DNA of 20,740 bases from CAZYBG01 sp964645155 (GTDB taxonomy: Bacteria > Pseudomonadota > Alphaproteobacteria > Rhodobacterales > Rhodobacteraceae). Positions within the stretch are counted from its first letter, which is position 1, and each line of letters opens with the position of its first letter. Both the position numbers and the translations under genes were made by a program. The DNA is taken from positions 1-20,740 of the forward strand of contig CAZYBG010000053.1 in NCBI GenBank assembly GCA_964645155.1. The letters run 5' to 3'. Positions 1 to 9,000 of this stretch are shown piece by piece. Below the pieces are notes generated by a model. The model was not told the DNA's origin, ran no database searches, and saw nothing but the letters and a program-made list of their open reading frames with translations.

Positions 1-675
1 GGCCCGCCCGAGTGCCTCGACCTCGGCCGCGATCATCCGCGCCTGGAGCGCCTCGGCCGCCTCCGCCGCCGCGAAGTCGAACGCCGCCGGCGCATCGGCC
101 GCGGCGACCACGAGGCGCCGGCCATGCGCCGCGCCGCGCCGGTTGAACGCCGCGAGCGCCGCCTCGAACCCCTCGCGCGCAGCGGGGTCCACGGGCGGCC
201 CGAAGGCCAGCTCGGCCGGCCCGATCCCCGCCTGCGCCTCGGCCTCAAGGGTGCCGAGGAAAGCCGCGAGGCCGCCGGCCGCGCCAGCCGGGAGGTCGTA
301 GCGCGGCATCGCCGCGCCCAGCGGCCGGCCCCCTGGTGCGATGCCTTCGCTCACCGCGCGGCGCAGCGCCGCTGCATCGTAGGCGGGACGGTCGGGCGTC
401 GCCCGGGCGAGCCGGCTCCAGCCGACCGGCGGAATGACGGTCGCCCCCTCGCGCCCGCCGAGCGTGTCGGCGCCGTGGCAGTTGGCGCATGGGAAGGCCG
501 CCGCCGGCAGCCGCGTGGCGCCGCCGGCAAGCCGGACCTCCGCGCCCTCGCCGCGGAAGTAGAGCGCCCGGGCCTCTGCGGCTTGCGACGCCGCCTCTTC
601 GGCAGCCGCGGGCACCGCTCCCAGCCACCCGGCCGGCCACGTGCCCAGCCACGCGGCAAGCAGCGCAAACCTCAC
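1..675 (-). CDS. Cytochrome c fused to a periplasmic binding-protein-like domain (partial, 3' end outside window)
   Basis: Seen: a reading frame of 225 codons, open at the window edge, starting at GTG 675-673. That GTG overlaps the TGA of the SCO gene by two bases, so translational coupling is likely. Residues 1-25 form a signal peptide. Residues 63-67 are CANCH, a single haem-c attachment site, and Met123 in GAAMPRY is a good axial ligand. The cytochrome domain ends near residue 145. After it comes a stretch (about 155-200) with GFEAALAAFNRRGAAHGRRL followed by Val/Ala and an Asp. This fits the start of LivK-type amino-acid/amide binding proteins, whose pattern is G..AAL..iN..GG..GR.l..v..D. 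Known: fusions of this type are annotated in proteobacteria as cytochrome c/ABC transporter substrate-binding proteins. Inferred role: a periplasmic electron acceptor or relay for the multicopper oxidase encoded in the same operon. The haem domain is sure; the second domain is a pattern match. No ATG lies near this start, so the gene is easily missed. Confidence 0.82.
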   Translation of the reverse strand, partial: MRFALLAAWLGTWPAGWLGAVPAAAEEAASQAAEARALYFRGEGAEVRLAGGATRLPAAAFPCANCHGADTLGGREGATVIPPVGWSRLARATPDRPAYDAAALRRAVSEGIAPGGRPLGAAMPRYDLPAGAAGGLAAFLGTLEAEAQAGIGPAELAFGPPVDPAAREGFEAALAAFNRRGAAHGRRLVVAAADAPAAFDFAAAEAAEALQARMIAAEVEALGRA

Positions 676-1244
676 GGCGCGCCCGCATTCTCGCGCACGA
701 CGGCGGCCAGCCGGTCGGGGTCGGGCAGGCCGACGACCCGCACGAACCGGCCGCTGCCGACATCGCCGATCAGGAACATCGGCTCGTGCGCGTCGAGCGT
801 CACCTGCGGCACCCCGAACGCCGCCATCAGCGCCGCGGTGTCGGCCGGCGAGGCGACGAGCCAGTGCCAGTCGGGCCCGGCGCCGAAACCTTCGGCCGAG
901 GCCGCCATCTGCTCGGGCGTATCCCGCGCGGGGTCGATCGACACGGTCAGGATGGTCACGCCGGGCACCCGGTCCTGCATCTCGGCGAGCACCGCGTTCG
1001 CCACCGGGCAGACGGTGACGCAGCTTGCATAGGTGAAGCTCATCAGCACCGGGCCGGCGCCGGCGTAGCGTTCGACGAACCGGCCGGTGGCGCCCTGCCG
1101 GTCGGTCACGGGCACATCGGGGGCAAGCAGCGTCTCCGCCGGAAAGACGGCGCTGTCGCCTGCGGGGGCGTGCACCTCGCCGTCATGCGCGGCGGCGCCA
1201 GCGGCGGAAACGACGAGCGCCAGGACGGCAGGGCGGAGCATCAT
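672..1244 (-). CDS. SCO1/SenC family copper chaperone
   Basis: A 190-residue exported protein. The start ATG (1244-1242) overlaps the TGA of the upstream propeller gene in an ATGA junction; a second ATG follows directly. Residues 1-19 look like a signal peptide, cleaved before HDGEVHAP. The thioredoxin-like fold carries the copper site of the SCO family: Cys75 and Cys79 in the CVTVCP motif, and His153 in LDAHEPMFLIGD. It also has the family phrase LTVSIDPARDTPEQM at about 99-113. Length is normal for the family. Known: SCO proteins deliver copper to, or reduce cysteines of, the CuA site of cytochrome oxidases and serve other exported copper enzymes. Here no cytochrome oxidase gene is nearby and the gene sits in the same operon as a giant multicopper oxidase. 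I infer that it loads or maintains that enzyme. The N-terminal part of the longer open frame, upstream of 1244, is antisense-like noise inside the propeller gene. Confidence 0.95.
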   Translation of the reverse strand: MMLRPAVLALVVSAAGAAAHDGEVHAPAGDSAVFPAETLLAPDVPVTDRQGATGRFVERYAGAGPVLMSFTYASCVTVCPVANAVLAEMQDRVPGVTILTVSIDPARDTPEQMAASAEGFGAGPDWHWLVASPADTAALMAAFGVPQVTLDAHEPMFLIGDVGSGRFVRVVGLPDPDRLAAVVRENAGAP

Positions 1245-3052
1245 GGATTGACCTCGAACACCAGGGGCGGGAACTCGCGCCCGTCCAGCGTGACGAGCGT
1301 GGCGACGAAGGCGCCGAGCGGCGGCAGGCCGAGAGCGACGCCGCCCCCCTCCTCGGCGCCGCCGGCGACCGGAACCCGGTGCGTCCAGCCGGTGCCGAGG
1401 GCGCTCAGCGACAGCGTGCCGCTGATGTCGGACACCGCGGCACCGGTCGCGTCGGCGAAGCGCAGCGTGACCCGGCGAAGGCCGTCGCCGCCCGCGCCGC
1501 CGATCTCGGCCAGCATCCGGCCCGGCCCCGCGACGCCGGCCGCCACCGGCGCCGTCGGCACCGGAAAGCACAGCGTCAGCCCGCCGACGCCGGTGCTCAG
1601 CACCAGTTCGAACGGGCCCGGCACCGGCAGGATGGCGCCGGCGCGCAGCCGGCCCGGCGCGATCTCGCCAAAGCCGCGGTCGAGCACGGCGAGCGCCGCC
1701 GGGATGCCGCCGCGCAGCCGCACCGCATCCATCGGCGGCGCATCGCCCAGCGCCGACGCGCCGTGGAGCAGGAACCCGGTCTGGCTCGCGGCATGGACCG
1801 CCAGCACCTCGCCGCGCGGCAGCAGGCGGGCGAGGAAGCCCGCCGCGCCGGCCGGCGCCGCTCCGGGCTGGCCGAGCGGGATGCGGCGGACCGGCGCCGC
1901 CGCCTCGACGTCGATCGCGGCAAGCTCGACGGCGCCCACCATGGTCTGGTCGGCGCGGAGCAGGAACAGGGCGGTGTCGGTCAGCAGAACCTCGGCGATC
2001 GCGGCATCGGCGCCGCGGGCGCCGATCACCTGCGCGACATGGCCGCGCGCCAGATCGACGACCGAAACGGGACCGCCCGCCTCGTGCCACGCCACGGCGA
2101 AGCGCCCCTGCGGATCGACCGCAAGGCGTTCGGCCGGCGCGGCGAGGGCCACCGGCTGCGGCCGGTCGGGCGCATCGAGGTAGTGGGCCGCAAGGACCTC
2201 TCCCGCAAGGCGCAGCACCGCCACCGGCCCGTCCGGGCCCGGTACCAGCGCCTCGGCCGTGACGCCCCGGGCCGCGGGCAGCACGAGGATCGGCGCACCG
2301 CCGGCACCGGGCAGCAGCGCAAGCTCGCCCCCCGGGCCCCGCACCAGCACATGCGTGGCGTCACCCGACAGGGCGATGCCCGGCCGCCGGTCGGTCGCGC
2401 CGCCGTCGGCGCCGAACCGCGTGACCCGGCCGGCCCCGGCCTCGAGCACCCAGACGCCGCCCGCCGCATCGGCGACGAGCGAAGTCGGCCGGTCGAGCCC
2501 GGTCGCGAGCGCCGCCGCGGTCGCTCCGAAGGCGGTGATGCGCCGCACCTCGCCCTGCTCCGGCAGGCTCAGAAGAAACCCCGCGCCGGCGGGATGGGCG
2601 ACCACGGCCGCCGGCCGCTCCGGCAGCGTCGCCGCGCCGATCAGGTTGGCGCTCGCCAGGTCGAGGAACGGGTCGACGACGGTGAAGCCGCCATCCTCGG
2701 CCGCCACGCCGACCACCGGGCCGACCAGCGGAACCGCATCCATCGGCAGCCGCCCGGTGCCGAAGAAGCCGCGCGCCGCCTGCAGGCAGGGCAGGTTCTG
2801 CGGCGAGGCGCGGCGGAGCCAGCCATAGACGTCGAGGGCCCGCGGCGGCTCGGTGCCGGCCTCGTTGACGAGGCCGACCTCGATCAGGAACGGCTGCCCC
2901 GGCGCGATCTCGCCCAGGGCGGCGCCGTCATGCCCGCGAAACCCGATCGTGGCGCTGAGCGCGGGGCGCAGCGGCGCCTCCTCGGCGGCGGGCGCCGCCG
3001 GCTGGGCAAGCGAGAGGGCCGCCGCGAGCGCGGCGGCGCGCCTCACGGGCAT
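1241..3052 (-). CDS. Exported protein with beta-propeller-like sequence, associated with the multicopper oxidase
   Basis: A 603-residue protein starting at ATG 3052, overlapping the end of the multicopper oxidase by 10 bases. An alternative GTG at 3046-3044 would overlap the TGA exactly as at the SCO/cytochrome junction, and either start leaves a signal peptide (RRAAALAAALSLAQPAAPA). The middle, about 140-400, is built of short repeated units ending in phrases such as 'RPTSLVADAAGGVWVLEAG' and 'ERLAVDPQGRFAVAW'. These are typical of YVTN/NHL/PQQ-type beta-propellers. The N-terminal 130 residues look like an all-beta, Ig-like domain, and the C-terminal 120 are also beta-rich. There are only two cysteines in the mature part (PCLQA, TLCFP). 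I see no enzyme motif. It may be a scaffold or substrate-binding partner for the oxidase, which is inference from the operon only. The fold call rests on repeat style, not on a profile match. Confidence 0.8.
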   Translation of the reverse strand: MPVRRAAALAAALSLAQPAAPAAEEAPLRPALSATIGFRGHDGAALGEIAPGQPFLIEVGLVNEAGTEPPRALDVYGWLRRASPQNLPCLQAARGFFGTGRLPMDAVPLVGPVVGVAAEDGGFTVVDPFLDLASANLIGAATLPERPAAVVAHPAGAGFLLSLPEQGEVRRITAFGATAAALATGLDRPTSLVADAAGGVWVLEAGAGRVTRFGADGGATDRRPGIALSGDATHVLVRGPGGELALLPGAGGAPILVLPAARGVTAEALVPGPDGPVAVLRLAGEVLAAHYLDAPDRPQPVALAAPAERLAVDPQGRFAVAWHEAGGPVSVVDLARGHVAQVIGARGADAAIAEVLLTDTALFLLRADQTMVGAVELAAIDVEAAAPVRRIPLGQPGAAPAGAAGFLARLLPRGEVLAVHAASQTGFLLHGASALGDAPPMDAVRLRGGIPAALAVLDRGFGEIAPGRLRAGAILPVPGPFELVLSTGVGGLTLCFPVPTAPVAAGVAGPGRMLAEIGGAGGDGLRRVTLRFADATGAAVSDISGTLSLSALGTGWTHRVPVAGGAEEGGGVALGLPPLGAFVATLVTLDGREFPPLVFEVNP

Positions 3053-6000
3053 GTCTCGCCCCCCTCGCCCAGGGCCTCGCCGGGCGCCTTCACGTCGATC
3101 ATCCCCCACACCCCGCCGGCGCGCCGGGTGAACGGCCCGTCGTGCCAGATTGCGACGCCTTCGCGGAGCGTCGGCGTCAGCCAGGCACTGACCGACTTGC
3201 CGGGGGTGAGCAGCGCCGCGTTGGCGAAGCCGAAGCCCGGGAACAGGTCCTCGTAGCCGTAGCCGTTCATCACGAAGGCGCGCTGCCGGGCCCGGCCGCC
3301 GGGATGGATGACGCGGATCACGACCTGCTCGCCGGCGCAGGCCATGAGCCGGACGGCGCCCCCGGTCGCCGGCACGAAATCGGCCGGGAACTGCTGCAGG
3401 TTCAGGTCGTCGTGATCCTCGAGATGCACGCCCGTCTGCTCCCTCAGCGCCTGGCTGAACGGCACCGAGACGTAGTTCACCGCGCTCTCGCCCAGGTCGT
3501 AGCTGTCATCGCAGACATGGCAGTCGGCCACGGGGCGGATCGGCGCCCCGTCCGGCAGGTCGCGGACCGGCTGCCCGGTGTCGTCCCAGACCCATGCCGT
3601 CCGCGCGTCACGGTCGCGCAGCGCGACGCCGTCCTGAAAGAACAGGACGAACTCCCGCAGCCGGACCTGGCCCGGATCGGCCGCGCCGCCCGAAGGCCCG
3701 GCCGCCACGGTCAGCGCCAGCGGCAGCCCGGCGCCGGCGGGAACGTGCCGCACGGTCCGGCGCGGCTGCGGGTCGGCCGGCGCGCTGACGACCTGGTGCG
3801 AGGCGGCCGCGTCGAGCGCCCAGTCGCGCGGAAGCACGTCGATCACGCCGAAAAGCCCGTGCGGCGTGTGCGAGATCATGTCCGCCGTCGAGGTCACCGG
3901 AACGGCGCCGAAGGCATAGGGTATCCAGTGGGTGCGCTGGTCGAGCGCGATCCGCGCCTGCCGCGCCGCCTCGACGGCGAAATCCGCCGCGAAGGCATCG
4001 AAGGCGGCGGCGCAGTCGGGCACCGCCGCGGCGGCGGCGCAGATCGCCTCGCGCAGCGCCGCGGTCGCGGCGCTGCCCGGCGCGGCCAGATCGAACGCCC
4101 CTGAGTCGAGGTCGACCGCGAGGACATAGGTCTTGCCGAGGAGGTCGAAGAGGCCGTCCTCGCCGGGCTGGGCCTCGATCAGGACCGGCTCGGCCACCAG
4201 CGGCCCGCGCGGCGCCTCGGGATGCCCGCCCGGATCGGCGAGCCGCAGCGTGCCGTCGGCGCCGGTTTCCCACAGGCCGAGGGCGGTGTCGTCGATCATC
4301 GCCTGTTCGGCGCCGGGGTCGGGCAGGTTCACCCGGTAGCGCCCGGCATAGAACATGAAGGCCGGGCTGACCGGGACGCTGCCCGCCGCGGCGGGCGGCA
4401 TCGTGTCGGCCATGTAGCCGATCCCCATCGGCAGGTCGCGCCGCAGGTCCATGCCGGGCAGGCCGATCCGCAGCGCAAGCCGCGCCGAGGGGCGGAGCCC
4501 GCCCGCCGGGGTGCCGGCCTCCGGCCGGTCGAGCCGCATCCGGCGGACGAAGCCCGCCGCATCCTCGCCGTCGGCGCCATAGGCGGGGTCGAGGTCGAGC
4601 GGCGCGATCGGCGTCGCGCGCGCATCGCCCAGAAGGTCGCGAAGCCCGCCGCCGGGCACCTCGGTCAGCAGGTTCACGAACCGCAGCGCCACGCAGTCGC
4701 CGGCATTGGCGCGCAGCACGAACGGTTCCGGCCCCGCGGTGTAGGCGGCCTCGACCGCGTCGAGAACCGCCTGCCGGTCGAGCGCGCCCCAGGCCGCATC
4801 CTCGGCGAAAAGCCCGCCCTCCGGCCAGGTCTCCGGCGGCAGCAGCGCCAGCATCAGCCCGTCGGGATCGTGCCGCGGGCCGCCATATCCGGTGCCGTCC
4901 GGCCAGATGTCGGCGGTCTGCAGCGCCACGACGACGGCTTCGGTGCTGTGGTTCGCGGCGCTCGCATGGCCCGCGGTGTTGAACGGGCAGGACAGCCCGC
5001 TCGTCGCCGGCCTGAGCGGCGCGATGGTGTCGCCGGGCGACGGTGCGAAGCCGGCCCTCCGCCGCTCGTTGGAGCCGATCACAGACAGCGCCGCCAGCCG
5101 CTCGCCGATCGGCTGCGCGGTCTGCGGCTCCAGGGTGTCGGTGTCCTCGTAGATCCGCATCAGCCCCCAGGCACCGTTCCAGAGCGCATCGACCGAGCCG
5201 AAGTCGTAAAGCGTATCGGCCACGCCGTTGGGAACCTGCCGCCCCGCCTCCGGCGCCACGACAGGCGCGGGTGCCACGCCCTCGCTCAGCCGCCGCTCCA
5301 GGCTCGCATCGACATCGGCGCGCAGCGACCCCTGGATCTCGAAATGCTCCGAGATGCCGATCTCCTGCACGAAGGTGAAGCCGTCGGCATTGTCGCATTC
5401 GGCCAGCAGAGTCTCGAACTCGGTCCAGTAGGCGAGGTCGCCCGCCGTGTAGGGCGCCGCGGCGAAGGCGTCCGGGCCTTCCTCCAGCCATTTGCGGTAC
5501 TGCTCGGGGCGGCCGGAGGCCAGCCGCTCGGCACAGGCGCGATGCCGCGTCGGCGCCGCGGCGAAGGCCGCCGACATGCCGAGGGGCAGCATCCCGCGCC
5601 CGAACGACTGGTCGGGATTGCGGCGGAACGGATGGCCGAGCAGGCGGAAGCCGTGCTGCACCTCCTGCGCGCCCTGGATCAGGCGGACCATGATCTTCTC
5701 GCCCTGATAGGCCTCGAGAAGCGGCGTCTCCGGATCGCCGTGCAGCCACGAGCTGAGCGCGAAGCCCATGTCGCCCTTCGGCCCGGTGAGCTGGCGATCA
5801 CGGCTGCAGAGCGGGAAGTCGCCGCCGGCGAGCGCCGCGACGACCGCGCTGTCGGCGGCCCCGTGCGCGCCGGGCACGCCCATGGCAAGCGGCGCGCAGT
5901 CGTTCGAATGGTCGGCCCCGGCCACCTTGTCGCCGACCCGCAGGGGGATCGGCGCGCCGCGGTAGTTCACCAGATAGGGGTCGTGATGGTCGACCGAGAT

Positions 6001-9000
6001 CGCCTCGGGCCGTGCCGGCGGCGCGACCGGCATCGCCAGGCTGCGTTCGGCGAAGGGCGCGCCTGGCAGGCCGGCCGCCCTCTGCCGGTAGGCCACGGCA
6101 TGGCGGCGCAGTGCCGCGATCTCGCTGGCCGCGGGCGGCCATTGCACGAAGAGATCGGGCCAGTGGTCGCCGGCATGGGCGTGATCGCCCGGCCGCCCAG
6201 CCGCAAGCCAGGCCGGCGGCACGTCGTCGCCCGCCGCCCAGTTGCCGGCGGCGTCGCGCGCCAGGCCCGAGCCGCAGAACTGGGCGAGGAGCGCCGGGCT
6301 GAGGCGCCAGAGCGCCTCGCAGTAGAGCGTGGCCATGCCCTGCCCGCCGCCGCCGGAGTCCGGCAGCCACCAGACGCCCGCCTGCTCGCGGAACTCGCGC
6401 TCCGAGATGCGGTCGCGCGGGTCGTAGAGCAGCGCGAAGTCGGCGACCGACAGCGCGTATTCGCGGAAGTCCGGATGCACCTCGGTCAGCGGGTCCGGCT
6501 GGCCCTGGTGCATCAGGACCAGCTTGCGCGCGCCGGTCATCGTCTCGGTGCCGAAGGCGACGGTGGCCAGCTGGTCGGCGATGTCGGGCGGGTCGTAGCA
6601 CGCCGCGCCGCCTTCGTCGCAGACCGCGGCGAGCCCGTGGGCCGGCGCACCGTCGGCGCCGAACTGCGCCTCGGGCTCGACCACCAGGGCCGAGTAGAAG
6701 CCGTGCTGCTGGATCGAGGAGGGTCCGAAATGGTCGTGGGTGAAGACCGTGCGCAGGGTCCGGTCGCGCAGCGCCCCGTCGCCCTGCGGCGACAGGATCG
6801 GGTCGGCGAACCAGCGCTGCACGGTGGTCTGGAACCGGCCGCGGTTGGCGCTGAGCGCGTGGCGCCAGATGTCCTGCATCACCGGCTTGCCGTCGACGCA
6901 TTCCTCGGCGCCGATCGACAGGTGGTCGCCGGGCGTGCCGTCCGTGCCGTAGACGGTGCCGAGCGTGCTCGCGCAGCGGCGGAGCGCGATCTCGTCGGCG
7001 GCGAAGGTGCCGTCCTCGTAGTTCCAGCCGTTGCCGGACCCGTCCGACGAGGTGACGTCGAACTTCACCAGGTGGATGTGCTGGCCGACCGTGTCGGTCG
7101 GCGTCCTCACCTGGAAATCGTCGAGCGCGAGGTCCTTCGGCAGCTCGTTGGTATGGCGGAACTCGATGCACTCGCCCGAGAGCGCGCGGAAGAAGAACGG
7201 CTCCTCGCGGTCGCTGATGACGGGCGAGATCCGCGCGGCGGCGGGATCGTTGTCCTTGTAGCGGTCGGAATTGGCCGTCAGCACGTTGATGCGCGCCTGC
7301 GGGTCGTGCCAGCCGGCACTGTTCACCACCAGGTCGAGCTGCACAGCCGAGACCTCGTAGCGCCGGAAGCCGGTCAGGAACGGGTCCCGGAAATAGTCGA
7401 ACGGATCGGCATGGAGCGGATCGCCGCCGCCGAGCCGCAGTGGCGGCGCGACGCCGGCCGGTATGCCGCAGGGATCGGCGAAGGGCGCGCCCGGCTTCGG
7501 CGGGCTGCCGTTCACGGCAAAGCCCGGCACGCCAGCGGCCGCCGGCGGGGCCGGCGCCGCCGCGCTGGCGGGAACCGGGGCGCGCGTCGTGCTGTAGCTG
7601 CCGGCATCGAAACTCGCCGCGCTGCCATCGGGCTGGATCAGCCGCAGCGGGCCCGCATCGCCGCCGGCGGGGTCATAGACCCGGCCGTCGAAGTGAAAGC
7701 CCATCGCCGCGCGCTCGAGCGGCGTGCCGGCGTTGTCGAGCAGCCGGATGTCGGCGCGCGTCGGCTTCGCCGTCAGGTCGCCCAGCGCGAAGGCCTTGGC
7801 GACGATCTGGCTCAGCAGCCTCGCGCGGGCCGCATCGGGCAGCGCGGCCGGATCGATCGGCGGGACCGCGAAGGGCATCTCGCGGGCCGATCCGGCAAGC
7901 ATGACGTGCCGCGGCAGGCCGCCGTCGAGCCAGCCGCCGGTTCCGGCGGCATCGCGGTCGTCGACATCGCCCGCCGGCGCCGGCCCCAGGTCGCGCGCGA
8001 TGTCGAGCGGCGCCTGCGGCGGCCGGTGGCCGGCCTCGCCCGCGACGTAGAACGGATAGCCCGGCATCGCCGCGCCTTCGTCCGCGGGCGCCGCCGGCGC
8101 CTCGTCGCCCCAGACCGGCCCGTTCGCATAGCTCGGCAACAGCGGCAGCGGCTCGCCCGGCAGCGGCACCAGCGCCGGCACCGGCGTGCCGCGCGCCTCG
8201 GCGATCCAGGCCCCGGTCGCCTGATCGACGCTGCCCGGCCGCTTGCCCAGCGCGAAATCGGGCGAGCGGTCGGCGAAGGTCAGCGACAGCCCCTCGTGCG
8301 CCTGGCCGTCGGGCAGCCTGCGCAGCCCGTCCTCGAGCACGTCATGCACCCGCCACAGCGCCCACATGCCTTGCGCGAAATGCGGGTAGAGGTGGCAGTG
8401 GAAGATCGAATCGCCGATCGTCCGGTTGCGGTTGCCCGAGCCCTGCTGGCCCCACCAGCCGGCCCCGTTGCCCGCCGGGTCGCGCTGCCCGCCGTGATAG
8501 ATGTTGTAGGTGAAGCCCTGCTGCGGCGCGACGGTCTGGCTGTCGAGGTAGCTGCCGCGGTTCGGGTCGTTGCCGCTGAACCACTGGTGCGCGTGCAGGT
8601 GGAAGACGTGGGTCTCCTTCGGCCCGGCGTGGAAGTTGCGGAACACCACCGGGTCGTTCAGGTAGGAATGGTGCACGTTCGACGGATCGTCGGCGAAGCG
8701 CTCCAGCAGCGCCGGATCGCCATTCGCCCACGAGGTCAGGAAGAACTCCTCGTAAAGGCACTCCATGCAGCCCGCGGCCGGGCCGATGCCCTTGCGGTTG
8801 GCGAGGAGAACGCCGCCCATCCCCGAGGCGCCGTAGTTGATGGCAAAGCCGTCGCGGACACCCGTCATCTGGCCGAGCTGGCCCAGCTCCTCGAAGTTGC
8901 GGGTGTAGAACGCCTTCAGCTCGTCATGGAAGAACACCGAGAACTCGCGGAACGCCTGGGCCGGCGTCTCTCCCGGCACCCGCTGGTAGAGACCGTCGCC

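Noticed and set aside
245..763. ATG-started minus-strand frame at the window start
   Set aside because: Compositionally a shadow. The alternative frame with a GTG start at 675 encodes a signal peptide, CANCH haem site and axial Met.
1379..3256. Long plus-strand open frame opposite the propeller gene
   Set aside because: Arg-rich low-complexity translation without domains; antisense shadow of the exported protein on the minus strand.
3608..5749. Second minus-strand frame inside the oxidase gene
   Set aside because: Arg/Ala-rich out-of-frame shadow; the oxidase frame continues through it with recognisable cupredoxin sequence.
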